NCBI GenBank assembly: GCA_903833275.1 | Contig: CAILEP010000035.1 | Span: 1 to 41,601 of the forward strand | Length of the DNA: 41,601 bases | Direction of reading: 5' to 3' | Origin: an uncultured Bdellovibrionales bacterium | Lineage (GTDB): Bacteria > Bdellovibrionota > Bdellovibrionia > Bdellovibrionales > UBA1609 | Shown: positions 31,241 through 39,835 of the stretch, piece by piece | Numbering within the stretch: the first letter of the stretch is position 1 | Layout: every line of letters starts with the position of its first letter | Notes under the pieces: model-generated | Database searches by the model: none | Seen by the model: only the letters and a program-made list of their open reading frames with translations | Told to the model about the DNA's origin: nothing | Translations under genes and position numbers: made by a program

Positions 31241-31654
31241 TTACGTATTTACAGCACCTTTGCCTCGAGCCAAAATGTCTCTCGGGAAGGCCGATAGCAT
31301 TCCGACAAAAGCAGCGAGGGTCGCGTGAAGGGTAGAGTCTGTATGGCCAGAGATGACGGTAAAGAGCATACCTGAAAGCCCGCAAATTTCGAACAAGGCA
31401 AGCTGGATGATCAATAGAACTATCGGCGACCCACGCAATTTCGGCCACAGTTTTGAGGCCGCGGGCACAGCGAAACCCGCAAGTAGAAAAAATGCGCTGA
31501 TCGAAAACGTTATATTTTGAAGGGTGGTGAGCTGTGCGGTTATTTCTTTTGGGATAATCTGCGAAGCCGCATACCAGGCTAGCAAAAGATAAACGAGCAG
31601 CGAAACTAGGGCCGCGAACCAAATCAATATTTTAATCTTATGAGATTGATTCAT
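31241..31654 (-). CDS. Small four-helix membrane protein, unknown
   Basis: 137 residues with four hydrophobic stretches (about 9-31, 46-68, 77-97 and 105-123) and a short basic C-terminus (RDILARGKGAVNT). A GCGAGG ribosome binding site precedes the ATG, and a GTCTCA-N3-TGAGAC palindrome ends nine bases upstream of the start codon. The family is not recognised. The deacetylase gene lies 120 bases downstream on the same strand and may be co-transcribed. Confidence 0.75.
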   Translation of the reverse strand: MNQSHKIKILIWFAALVSLLVYLLLAWYAASQIIPKEITAQLTTLQNITFSISAFFLLAGFAVPAASKLWPKLRGSPIVLLIIQLALFEICGLSGMLFTVISGHTDSTLHATLAAFVGMLSAFPRDILARGKGAVNT

Positions 31655-31663
31655 GGGCCTCGC

Positions 31664-31678
31664 GTCTCACAATGAGAC
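31664..31678. promoter_or_regulatory. GTCTCA-N3-TGAGAC palindrome, site 3
   Basis: GTCTCA, CAA, TGAGAC, between the divergent four-helix membrane protein and spoVG genes, touching the ribosome binding site region of the former. It could act as a DNA operator or fold as a hairpin in the mRNA leader. Confidence 0.45.
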
Positions 31679-31778
31679 AAAACCGACAAATATTTAGAAA
31701 CCAGACTAAAGACCCGGTAATATATTTACATTATCAACTAAAGGGACGCAATGAAGTACGCAACAAGGAGCCCATCTT

Positions 31779-32093
31779 ATGAAAATCACGGAAGTTAATG
31801 TCTTCCCAGTCAATGAAGACCGCCTTAAAGCCTATGTCACCATCACCATTGATGGAGTGTTTGTCGTTCGCGACTTGAAGGTCATTCGCGGCAACAATGG
31901 TCTATTTGTGGCGATGCCCTCGAAAAAACGTAAGGACGGGCAATTTAAAGATATCGCCCACCCGCTCAATCAAGAAACTCGCGAAGAAATCGAAAAGGCC
32001 GTGTTTGATGCCTATGAAAACGCGGCGAAATCGATGGGTGATAGCCTGTCTTCGCTGAAGCCGAGCACCAGCAGCAGCGACGAAGGCTATTAG
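31779..32093 (+). CDS. spoVG: SpoVG family RNA/DNA-binding protein
   Basis: 104 residues, with an AAGGAG ribosome binding site ten bases before the ATG. It reads MKITEVNVFPVNEDRLKAYV, DGVFVVRDLKVIRG-NGLFVAMPSKK, and KDIAHPLNQETREEIEKAV, the full SpoVG signature. A serine-rich acidic tail (about 90-104) is added. SpoVG proteins bind nucleic acids, including RNA, and act as global post-transcriptional regulators. The gene is convergent with the protease gene, with only five bases between their stops. Confidence 0.95.
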   Translation: MKITEVNVFPVNEDRLKAYVTITIDGVFVVRDLKVIRGNNGLFVAMPSKKRKDGQFKDIAHPLNQETREEIEKAVFDAYENAAKSMGDSLSSLKPSTSSSDEGY

Positions 32094-32098
32094 CCGAG

Positions 32099-33577
32099 TT
32101 ACTTTTCTTGAGCGCTTAAATACAAGAGCACCGCATAGCCATTGCGCAAAACGCGCACCGAATTAATCTGGTCTTTTTTTAAGTTTCGCAAGACATCAGT
32201 GTCGTTCGTAACTTCGACGCGGTTGACGTCGAGAATGACATCGCCCACGGCCAGATGGCCTTTGGCCGCTTGCGAATCAAATTCAACTTCTACAACCACT
32301 GGGTAGTTTTTCTTCAGTTGTGGCAAACCGAATTCATGCGCAATTTCGGCCGAATAATTGGTAACTGAAAAGCCAAGATTGAATGGTGCTTTCTGGCCGC
32401 GATAGACTTTTTTCTTAGCTTGCACCTGTTTACGATCTTCAGGGTTTTCTTGCATGGTGACTTGGGCTTTTCGCGTTTTGCCCTCTCTGATAAATTCAAT
32501 GGCGAACGATTTGCCAACATCGGCGTCAGCAATTAGTCGGCGAAACGCTTCGGAGTTGTCGACCTCTTTGCCGTTAAACTTTGTAACAAAATCATATTCG
32601 CGTAAGCCGGCCTTCTGCGCAGGGCTACCGTCCATTACGCTCACAATGAGTGCGCCGTTTAATCGGGTGAGGCCCATTTCTTGAGCGGCCTGCGGGTTAA
32701 TCGGATAGGGGTACATATTGACCCCTAGGTAGCCGCGGCGAACAACCCCGTCTTTTTCAAGAAGCGCGATAATCGTTTTTGCCTCATCGATCGGGATCGC
32801 AAAGCCGATACCCTGAGAGTTCGCCGCGATCGCCGAATTCACACCGATGACTTCGGCTTTGGTATTAACGAGCGGCCCGCCTGAGTTGCCAGGGTTAATG
32901 CTCGCATCGGTCTGAAGAAACGGAAAGCGATTGAGGTCGTCAATTTCGCGGCCGATGGCTGAAATAATCCCTTTTGAGGTGGTGTGCCCAAGCCCGAGCG
33001 GGTTACCAAAAGCGGCGACCCAGTCGCCCACTTGCATGTCGCGGCTGTTGCCAAGTCGAGCGAACGGCAGAGCTCTTTTTGCATCGATCTTGATCAAGGC
33101 CAAATCACTACGCTGATCGCGGCCGACGACTTCGGCCGTGAAGAGAGAGTGATCTTTTTCAGAGAGCTGTACTTTAATGACGTCAGCGCCTTCGACCACA
33201 TGATTGTTGGTTAAGATCAGGCCATCAGCGCGAATAATAAAACCAGTGCCGAGCGATTGTTCGGGGCCACGTTGCTGCGGCGCTTGGCCAAAGAAGTCTT
33301 GAAACATATCGAAGAAAGGGTCTTGGCCTGGGTTCGGTGCGCGGCGCTGGCGCTGCTGTGGGTGGGGCAGGCGAGAAGAGCTGATATTGACCACTGTCGG
33401 GTTTATCAATTTGGCCAACTCGACAAAAAGGTTTTCAGGCAGTGGTGAGCCGAGATTCATTTTCGGGGCACTTTCGGCATCCGCTGATTTTATTCGTGAA
33501 GTGAAAGTGAAGGTGATGACGGCTGTTGCGATGATGAGCGCAAAAGCCGCAAAGAGTATGCGTTTTTTACTGTTCAT
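32099..33577 (-). CDS. DegP/HtrA-type periplasmic serine protease
   Basis: 492 residues; GGAGG lies before the ATG. An N-terminal signal peptide or anchor (7-27) leads to a Pro/Gln-rich segment and the trypsin-like domain with triad H126 (TNNHVVEG), D158 (RSDLALIKI) and S232 (NPGNSGGPL). Two PDZ domains follow (about 300-385 and 400-490). This is the DegP/DegQ layout, used in envelope protein quality control. The DUF1844 gene lies 31 bases upstream on the same strand, suggesting one unit. Confidence 0.94.
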   Translation of the reverse strand: MNSKKRILFAAFALIIATAVITFTFTSRIKSADAESAPKMNLGSPLPENLFVELAKLINPTVVNISSSRLPHPQQRQRRAPNPGQDPFFDMFQDFFGQAPQQRGPEQSLGTGFIIRADGLILTNNHVVEGADVIKVQLSEKDHSLFTAEVVGRDQRSDLALIKIDAKRALPFARLGNSRDMQVGDWVAAFGNPLGLGHTTSKGIISAIGREIDDLNRFPFLQTDASINPGNSGGPLVNTKAEVIGVNSAIAANSQGIGFAIPIDEAKTIIALLEKDGVVRRGYLGVNMYPYPINPQAAQEMGLTRLNGALIVSVMDGSPAQKAGLREYDFVTKFNGKEVDNSEAFRRLIADADVGKSFAIEFIREGKTRKAQVTMQENPEDRKQVQAKKKVYRGQKAPFNLGFSVTNYSAEIAHEFGLPQLKKNYPVVVEVEFDSQAAKGHLAVGDVILDVNRVEVTNDTDVLRNLKKDQINSVRVLRNGYAVLLYLSAQEK

Positions 33578-33608
33578 TTTTGGCCTCCGTTGGCGGTGCT
33601 TTTAATTT

Positions 33609-33878
33609 TTATTTAGCCTGTACAAACTTTAGTTGCAAATCTTGAACGATCGCATCGAGATAGGTTTGTTCGCTGGGTGTTAAGTTGTTTTTGGTTTTGC
33701 CTTTGAGTAAAACAAGCAAGTCGATGCTGTATTGTGCGAGATCCAAGTTTTTTTCAAATTTGTCGGTTTGCGGATTTTTTTCGAGTCCAAGACTAACAAC
33801 AGCCGAAGTCGCAATTGAGATAACCAATGTTGAAAAGCTGGCCTCGAGTTTATTTGGGCTCGGTTCGTGAACAGTCAT
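33609..33878 (-). CDS. DUF1844 family protein
   Basis: 89 residues, GAGGTG upstream of the ATG. It has the DUF1844 pattern: FSTLVISIATSAVVSLGL near the N-terminus, then NLDLAQYSIDLLVLLKGKTKNNLT and an EQTYLDAIVQDLQLKFV end. The family is small, helical and of unknown function. It precedes the protease gene in the same direction, and AT-rich sequence with a 10-base palindrome ACCGATCGGT (33934-33943) lies upstream. Confidence 0.88.
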   Translation of the reverse strand: MTVHEPSPNKLEASFSTLVISIATSAVVSLGLEKNPQTDKFEKNLDLAQYSIDLLVLLKGKTKNNLTPSEQTYLDAIVQDLQLKFVQAK

Positions 33879-33963
33879 TTAAACACCTCAATGAAATAAA
33901 AAATAAACATCCTCTGAAAAATAAATTTACATCACCGATCGGTCAACAAGAACTTAGATGGGT

Positions 33964-34806
33964 CTAAACCGGGTAGTATCCAATGAGTTGGCGCACTCGA
34001 GTTGCAATTGGCGGGTGGGTGGCGACCAGGCGTGTCCAGCGCATTTCGCGCAGTGGGCTAACAATAAAAATGTGGGCCGATGACAACGGGGAGTGAAAGG
34101 GGCGTGTATCGGCATAGCTGCCGAGCTTCCAAATGGCGGTCGCTAGATGTTTAGGGTCGCCGAGCAGCTGCGTTGCCAGGTGGTCGGCTGCCAAATAAAA
34201 CGAAGGTCTTACCGAAACGCGTAAAATCATGCCGATAAGGGGCGACAAGAGCCGGGTAAATATTTGGGTGACTGGGGATTGGCGGTTCTTTTTTTCTACA
34301 ATCAAAACCCGCACACAAAAATCGAGCGATTCAGAAATTAAGAAACAAAAAGAGGCCATAAAGCTACCGACGGCGAAGGCCAAGGTGTTTAAATTGCGAA
34401 TGCTGGCGATTTGGTAGGCGATAACCGCCTCAAGTTCTGCGTGCGTAAGTTTTTTGATAACCCCTTCGGTCAGTATCAAAACACCATTGCCAATATTGCG
34501 GCCAAGCGCTCCGGCTTGCGGGGCTGTGTCGTTCAGAACGACTAAGCTCGGTACCGCGATTCGAGCTTTGACGCTCAAGCGTCGAACCATTTCATTGAGG
34601 CCGTAAGGGTCTTGACCTTCGACCAGGTGCCCGCCGAAACGTTTGAGTATTCGACGATCTTCGTAGAAATATATAAATGAATTTGTGGCCAAAACCACAA
34701 TGAGCGCGAGAAGCAGGCCATCGCGACCGCCCCAGCGATGGCCTAAGACGATAAGCGTTATAGAGAAAAGCGTGAGAAAACTCCACGCGCGAACGATTTG
34801 ATTCAT
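33964..34806 (-). CDS. HtpX-like M48 pseudoprotease
   Basis: 280 residues with HtpX-type topology: two N-terminal hydrophobic segments (8-22, 29-48), the loop PSLVVLNDTAPQAGALGRN, TEGVIKKLTHAELEAVIA, and two later hydrophobic segments near 140-200. The zinc motif HExxH is replaced by Y131-Q-I-A-S135 in the otherwise well-kept block LEAVIAYQIASIRNLNTL, and the third-ligand segment (E-x-x-A-D in HtpX) reads LAADHLA. All zinc ligands therefore look lost while the scaffold, including a final THPP-IATRVRQL block, is kept. A non-enzymatic role, such as binding misfolded membrane proteins, is inferred. Confidence 0.8.
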   Translation of the reverse strand: MNQIVRAWSFLTLFSITLIVLGHRWGGRDGLLLALIVVLATNSFIYFYEDRRILKRFGGHLVEGQDPYGLNEMVRRLSVKARIAVPSLVVLNDTAPQAGALGRNIGNGVLILTEGVIKKLTHAELEAVIAYQIASIRNLNTLAFAVGSFMASFCFLISESLDFCVRVLIVEKKNRQSPVTQIFTRLLSPLIGMILRVSVRPSFYLAADHLATQLLGDPKHLATAIWKLGSYADTRPFHSPLSSAHIFIVSPLREMRWTRLVATHPPIATRVRQLIGYYPV

Positions 34807-34907
34807 TGGTAACCATCATAGCTAATAATTTTTTTGAGCAAAAGAGAAGAATGGCACTTGCGTACTTGCGTTAAAAATCAAAAAATATGTGAACACCCGG
34901 GGGAATT

Positions 34908-35897
34908 ATGAATTTAGACATTATGGCGCTCAACGAGGCCATTAAATTAGAGAGTCAGTTCGTCGATCGTGCCATGAAAGAGATTAGCAAAGTGGTGGTC
35001 GGCCAAAAAGAAATGATCGAAGCCATATTTATGGGTTTGTTAACTGGTGGCCACGTTCTGCTTGAAGGGGTGCCGGGGTTGGCAAAGACGCTGACCATAG
35101 CTTCGGTGGCTCGTTCCATCAGCCTGGGGTTTCAGCGTGTGCAGTTTACGCCTGACCTTTTGCCGACCGATTTAATCGGGACCATGATCTATGACACCAA
35201 GACCGGCGAGTTTCGCACAAAACGTGGCCCGATCTTTACCAACATTGTTCTGGCCGACGAAATCAATCGCGCGCCGGCGAAAGTTCAGTCTGCGCTTCTT
35301 GAGGCGATGGCCGAGAAACAAGTGACGATAGGTGAGACCACGCACAAACTTGAAGTGCCCTTTCTGGTGCTCGCGACACAAAACCCGCTTGAGCAAGAGG
35401 GCACCTACCCGCTGCCCGAAGCCCAGATGGATCGGTTTATGTTCAAGGTCATGGTCACCTATCCAAAAAAGTCAGAAGAAATGGAAATTTTAAATCGGAT
35501 GGCGACCGATAAGCAGCCGCAAATTCAACCGATGATTTCAAAAGAAGAGCTTTTGAAGGCACGTGATCGCGTCGACATGATTTACATGGACGACAAATTG
35601 AAAACCTACATCGTTGACATCGTAATGGCGACCCGAGAGCCAACAGAGCACGGTCTGGCTTCAATGGCCAATTTGATTCAGGTGGGAGGCTCGCCAAGAG
35701 CGACGATTTCGCTCACTCGCGCTTCAAAAGCCCAGGCGTTTTTGCGCGGCCGCGGTTATGTCACGGCCGACGACATCAAAGCGATTGCCTATCACGTTTT
35801 ACGCCACCGTATTATTTTAACTTATGAAGCCGAAGCCGAGAACATAACAACAGAAGACGTAGTCAAAGAGGTTCTCAATCATATCGATGTGCCATAA
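34908..35897 (+). CDS. MoxR family AAA+ ATPase
   Basis: 329 residues. Walker A is GVPGLAKT (54-61) and Walker B ends in D117-E118 (VLADEINRAP), followed by the sensor QNP motif (ATQNPLEQEGTYPLPEAQMDRF) diagnostic of MoxR. The C-terminal lid spans about 200-329. MoxR ATPases work as chaperones that load or activate vWA-domain proteins; four vWA/DUF58-type genes follow directly. First gene of the Bat operon; a G-rich ribosome binding site precedes the ATG. Confidence 0.96.
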   Translation: MNLDIMALNEAIKLESQFVDRAMKEISKVVVGQKEMIEAIFMGLLTGGHVLLEGVPGLAKTLTIASVARSISLGFQRVQFTPDLLPTDLIGTMIYDTKTGEFRTKRGPIFTNIVLADEINRAPAKVQSALLEAMAEKQVTIGETTHKLEVPFLVLATQNPLEQEGTYPLPEAQMDRFMFKVMVTYPKKSEEMEILNRMATDKQPQIQPMISKEELLKARDRVDMIYMDDKLKTYIVDIVMATREPTEHGLASMANLIQVGGSPRATISLTRASKAQAFLRGRGYVTADDIKAIAYHVLRHRIILTYEAEAENITTEDVVKEVLNHIDVP

Positions 35898-35902
35898 AAA
35901 AT

Positions 35903-36778
35903 ATGAGTTTACCGCCTGAGATTTTAAAAAAAGTAAAATTGCTCGAGCTTTCGACCCGGAAGCTCGTCAATAATATTTTTGCAGGGGAGTATCACTCGGC
36001 CTTTAAGGGTCAAGGTATGACCTTCTCCGAGTTTCGCGAATACACTCCTGGTGACGATGTTCGTTCGATCTCTTGGCCGCTCACGGCACGTATCGGCAAG
36101 CCCTTTATTAAGAAGTACGACGAAGAGCGTGAGCTTTCGCTTATGCTTGTTGTTGATGTCAGTGGCTCTGGTAGTTTCGGCACCGGCGAATATTTCAAAG
36201 GCGAAGTTATTGCTCATCTTGCGGCTTTGATCAGTTTCGCTGCGGCAAAAAATAACGACGCTGTCGGGTTGATTTTGTTCTCAGATCAAATTGAACATTT
36301 CGTGCCGCCGAAAAAAGGTCGCGGTCATGTCTATCGGATTTTGCGCGATCTTTATTTTTTCAAACCTCGCGGTCAAGGCACTAAAGTACAATTGGCCCTT
36401 GAATATTTGCAGGGCGTGCTAAAAAAACGTTCAACGGTTTTTCTTTTCAGCGATTTTTTCGACAAAGGATACGATCGTGCACTACGACAGATCGGCCGTA
36501 AGCACGATTTGATCGCTTGTGTGGTGCAAGACAAGGCTGAATCAGAACTGCCGGATATGGGCTTAGTCGATCTTGAAGATGGTGAAACCGGCGAAACCAT
36601 CACGGTCGACACCTCGTCGAAATTATTTCGCGCTGAATACAAAGCTCAGATGCGGCGCCTGCGCGACGATCGCGATCAGGCCTTGAAGCGAGCGCAGGTT
36701 GATCGCATCGAAGTGGACACCTCAAAGGATTTTGTTGACCCGCTCATTGGCTTTTTTCGCCGTCGGAATAAGAAATGA
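35903..36778 (+). CDS. DUF58 protein with vWA-like fold
   Basis: 291 residues starting five bases after moxR. The DUF58 signature is clear: GQGMTFSEFREYTPGDDVRSISWPLTAR then KKYDEERELSLMLVVDVSGS, with a metal-site-like DVSGS at 85-89. The last 60 residues include HDLIACVVQDKAE and a basic helical tail. DUF58 proteins partner with MoxR. The stop overlaps the next start by ATGA. Confidence 0.94.
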   Translation: MSLPPEILKKVKLLELSTRKLVNNIFAGEYHSAFKGQGMTFSEFREYTPGDDVRSISWPLTARIGKPFIKKYDEERELSLMLVVDVSGSGSFGTGEYFKGEVIAHLAALISFAAAKNNDAVGLILFSDQIEHFVPPKKGRGHVYRILRDLYFFKPRGQGTKVQLALEYLQGVLKKRSTVFLFSDFFDKGYDRALRQIGRKHDLIACVVQDKAESELPDMGLVDLEDGETGETITVDTSSKLFRAEYKAQMRRLRDDRDQALKRAQVDRIEVDTSKDFVDPLIGFFRRRNKK

Positions 36779-37764
36779 AGTCAGCGGCAAAAGTTTCAAC
36801 CCAGATCCCGCTCAACGCGCCTGCCAAGACCACGGCGGGCAAAGACGCACAAAAGCCGATGGCGCAATGTCAACTTGAGCGAGCGCCGCAGGCCAAGGGC
36901 CCGCAGAACGTCGGCGAGCATTTGCTGCTGAGTTGCCAAGGCGAACTTGGCCAGGCTCTGCAGAAAGAGGCTCAGGTAAAGGCGCCCGAAGGTGGCGACT
37001 ACTCGCTTGTGATATTACAAGTTTTAGAGACCACTCCGCAAAATTTCAAGGCGGTGGTGACAAGCTATCGAGTCGGTCAGCACCAAGCAGAGTCCTTTGA
37101 AATTACTGATCGCAAAGTGAGTTTTTTGACTTCGGCGCAGAATTTCACAGTTGAGACAGTGATTGACCCGAAAGATCAGCAACAGGGGCAACCCCCTAAA
37201 CCCTATGCCTCGGTAGGCCCGTTTTTGATTTCTTACCCTCTCTGGTTTTGGTTAACGATTGCCGGTGCTTTTTTGGTTATTTCAGCCGTCATCGGCTTGG
37301 TTTGGTATCGGCGCCGTCGTCGGCTGAGACTTCAGGCTGAACTTGAGAAGCACATGACAATGCTTTCGCCATTTAGTCAGTTCAGTAAAGATGCGCGCTT
37401 GAGTGTGAAACGGATGAATGGTTTGAAAACCGATGTTGAAGCGGTCGAGCTTGTGAAGAAGCTCGATGAAGATTTTCGTCTCTACTTAATTCGAGAGCTT
37501 AAAGTGCCGGCGCTGCAAGTGGCGAATAGCGAAGTCTTGCGCGAGATCAAGCGGCGCCATCGTGGGCTCTATGAAGATTTTCAAGGCGATCTACGTCGGC
37601 TATTGTTCGAATTTGAAAAAGCCCGACAGGGTCAGGTCGTTGTTAAGCTCAAAGACTGCGAAGAGCTTTTGTATCTTTCGCGTCAAGTGGCCGAGCGAAT
37701 TTTTGCCGGGCACTCGGTGAGAGCAGGGGCTTCGAGTGGTGCAGGGCGGAGAGTCTCAAGATGA
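36775..37764 (+). CDS. Single-pass membrane protein of the Bat operon (unassigned)
   Basis: 329 residues, fixed at both ends by ATGA overlaps with its neighbours. An N-terminal domain of about 145 residues, with cysteines near 29 and 50, is followed by one membrane span (about 152-178) and RYRRRRR-like basic residues, so the C-terminal half should face the cytoplasm and the N-terminal half the periplasm. The C-terminal half is helical, like the DUF4381-type proteins found at this place in Bat operons, but I cannot confirm that. It has no signal peptide. It probably tethers or regulates BatA/BatB. Confidence 0.8.
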   Translation: MKSAAKVSTQIPLNAPAKTTAGKDAQKPMAQCQLERAPQAKGPQNVGEHLLLSCQGELGQALQKEAQVKAPEGGDYSLVILQVLETTPQNFKAVVTSYRVGQHQAESFEITDRKVSFLTSAQNFTVETVIDPKDQQQGQPPKPYASVGPFLISYPLWFWLTIAGAFLVISAVIGLVWYRRRRRLRLQAELEKHMTMLSPFSQFSKDARLSVKRMNGLKTDVEAVELVKKLDEDFRLYLIRELKVPALQVANSEVLREIKRRHRGLYEDFQGDLRRLLFEFEKARQGQVVVKLKDCEELLYLSRQVAERIFAGHSVRAGASSGAGRRVSR

Positions 37765-38768
37765 CCGAATGGCATTCGTTGTGGGCCTTTCTATTTATTC
37801 CGTTGGTTGTGGTGGCGGCCTTTTATCGCTTGCTGAATCGCAAGGGTTTAATTTCTTCGTTGCGCTTTAGCGTGCTCGAGAATTTGCGCCACGTGAACCG
37901 GGGCGCTCGGGCGCGGCTGAGCGAATTGCCGCTGTTAATTAAAGGCCTGGCCATCGTGCTGGCGATCTTGGCAATGGCGCGCCCTCAAGAGGCCAACACC
38001 AAAATTAAACGTAACATAGAAGGTATCGACATCATGGTGGTGCTCGATATTTCAGATTCGATGCTCATAGAAGATATGAAACCTGAAAATCGTATTGAAT
38101 CATCGAAGAAATTTATTGGTGAGTTTATTCAGGGCCGTTCTTCTGACCGCATTGGGCTTGTCATTTTTTCGGGCGAATCTTACACGCGAGTGCCGCTGAC
38201 TCTCGATTACCCGCTTTTGCTTGAGAACTTAAAAAAGGTCACGATCTCGCGTAACATAAAAATGGGTACAGCTATTGGGGTCGCCTTGGCTAACGCCGTG
38301 TCGAGATTGAAAGATTCAACAGCTCGTTCGCGCATCATTGTCTTTATGACGGACGGCGAGAATAACAGCGGCACCATCGACCCCGAAACCGCACTCGAGA
38401 TCGCTAAGGGCTATGGTATCAAAATCTATTCGGTTGGTATGGGGCGCGATGGCGAATCGATGCTACCGGTTTATATGACCGACGCCAGTGGGCACACCGT
38501 GAAACAATACCGACCTATTCACAGCGACATCAACGTACCCTTGTTGCAGAAATTTGCCGAGCGCACCGGTGGGCATTTTTGGCGCGCCACCGAAGGCACT
38601 CAGCTCAAAGATGTCTTTAAAGAAATCGACGAACTCGAGAAAACTAAAATATCAACAGACAAATTCACGCGCTACTCTGAGCTCTATCAACCATACTTGC
38701 GCTGGGCGATGATTTTCTATCTAATTTCGATTTTATTGAGCCGCACGTTATTACGGAGAAAACCATGA
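37761..38768 (+). CDS. batA: BatA, membrane-anchored vWA protein
   Basis: 335 residues with hydrophobic segments at about 7-22, 58-74 and 312-328, and a vWA domain between the second and third. The metal-site motif is DISDS (96-100) in MVVLDISDSMLIEDMKPENR, followed by the DRIGLVIFSG and TDGENNSG blocks. It is the standard Bat layout: short N-terminal anchor, periplasm- or cytoplasm-facing vWA domain, C-terminal anchor. Bat proteins are tied to aerotolerance and stress resistance in Bacteroides and Leptospira. ATGA overlaps join it to both neighbours. Confidence 0.93.
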   Translation: MTEWHSLWAFLFIPLVVVAAFYRLLNRKGLISSLRFSVLENLRHVNRGARARLSELPLLIKGLAIVLAILAMARPQEANTKIKRNIEGIDIMVVLDISDSMLIEDMKPENRIESSKKFIGEFIQGRSSDRIGLVIFSGESYTRVPLTLDYPLLLENLKKVTISRNIKMGTAIGVALANAVSRLKDSTARSRIIVFMTDGENNSGTIDPETALEIAKGYGIKIYSVGMGRDGESMLPVYMTDASGHTVKQYRPIHSDINVPLLQKFAERTGGHFWRATEGTQLKDVFKEIDELEKTKISTDKFTRYSELYQPYLRWAMIFYLISILLSRTLLRRKP

Positions 38769-39835
38769 GCGATTTTCGCTTTGAATCTCCACATGCCATT
38801 CAATTATTGTGGCTCTTGCCGGTGTTCTTTTTTCTAAATCGAATGTGGGCCAAGCGGGTGAAAGAGCAATTGGCGCAATCATTGGGCGCCAAGCTTCACC
38901 CGTTTTTGACGGCCTCGCTGGCTGACACAAAACGCCGTTGGAAGGAGCGCCTCGAATTGCTTGTCTTAGTTCTCTTTGTGATCTGTTACGCGCGCCCCCA
39001 GTCGGGTGAGGGCCATCAGACCGTGAAGAATGAAGGCATCGAAATTATGTTTTTGTTCGACGTTTCAAACTCGATGATGGCTGAAGATGTGAAGCCAAGT
39101 CGAATGCAATTCGCGAAAAATGAAATTGGCCATTTTATTGAAATTTCAAGCGGTGATCGCATGGGTCTGCTCGCTTTTGCAGGGTCAGCGGCACTGCTAT
39201 CGCCGATGACCACTGATCAAGAAGCCATTAAAATGTATGTCGAGTCGTTATCGCCCGACAGTGTGAGTACGCAGGGTACAAATTTCGCAAAAGCTCTACG
39301 CGAAGCTCACGACGCGTTTAGTCGCGGTGGCCTTGGTGAGCAAGAGGGGGCGCACGTCACCCGCGCCATCGTTATCGTTTCGGATGGTGAAGACAATGAG
39401 CCAGGCGCCAACGAAGAGGCCGAGTCGCTTGCCAAAGAGGGCATTCATATTTTTGGCCTTGCGGTTGGCACCGAAGAGGGGGCGGCAATCCCGATGCGTG
39501 ACGATCAGAATCAGGTGCGCGGCTACAAGCGCGAAAAAAATGGCCAAGTGATTATGTCTAAAACCAACGGCGCCCCATTAAAAGAACTGGCGCGCCTCGG
39601 GAATGGCTCATTCTATCATGCTTCATACGAATTCGATGCCGTGAAAGCGATTCGAGGCGACATCGAAAAACTGCAGAAGTCGCAGTTTGAAAATGGCGAA
39701 GTGCGCTCTTACAATGAGAGATTTCAACCGCTGCTGGTTCTCGCCGTACTTCTGGCCCTGATCGAAATAATTTTGGGCGAGAGAAGGGCTGTCGGACGTA
39801 TTTGGCGAGGTCGTTTTGAGGTGCAGCATGATTAA
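38765..39835 (+). CDS. batB: BatB, membrane-anchored vWA protein
   Basis: 356 residues, paralogous to BatA: hydrophobic segments at about 12-26, 63-78 and 322-340 and a vWA domain with DVSNS (99-103) and SDGEDNEPG. The block SAALLSPMTTDQEAIKMYVE and GTNFAKALREA fit BatB. It likely forms a complex with BatA and BatC. It overlaps batA by ATGA and batC by eight bases. Confidence 0.93.
   Translation: MSDFRFESPHAIQLLWLLPVFFFLNRMWAKRVKEQLAQSLGAKLHPFLTASLADTKRRWKERLELLVLVLFVICYARPQSGEGHQTVKNEGIEIMFLFDVSNSMMAEDVKPSRMQFAKNEIGHFIEISSGDRMGLLAFAGSAALLSPMTTDQEAIKMYVESLSPDSVSTQGTNFAKALREAHDAFSRGGLGEQEGAHVTRAIVIVSDGEDNEPGANEEAESLAKEGIHIFGLAVGTEEGAAIPMRDDQNQVRGYKREKNGQVIMSKTNGAPLKELARLGNGSFYHASYEFDAVKAIRGDIEKLQKSQFENGEVRSYNERFQPLLVLAVLLALIEIILGERRAVGRIWRGRFEVQHD

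Noticed and set aside
38765-39835. BatA and BatB read as a recent duplication
   Set aside because: They are paralogues, but both are standard members of Bat operons and differ widely in sequence, so no recent event is implied.
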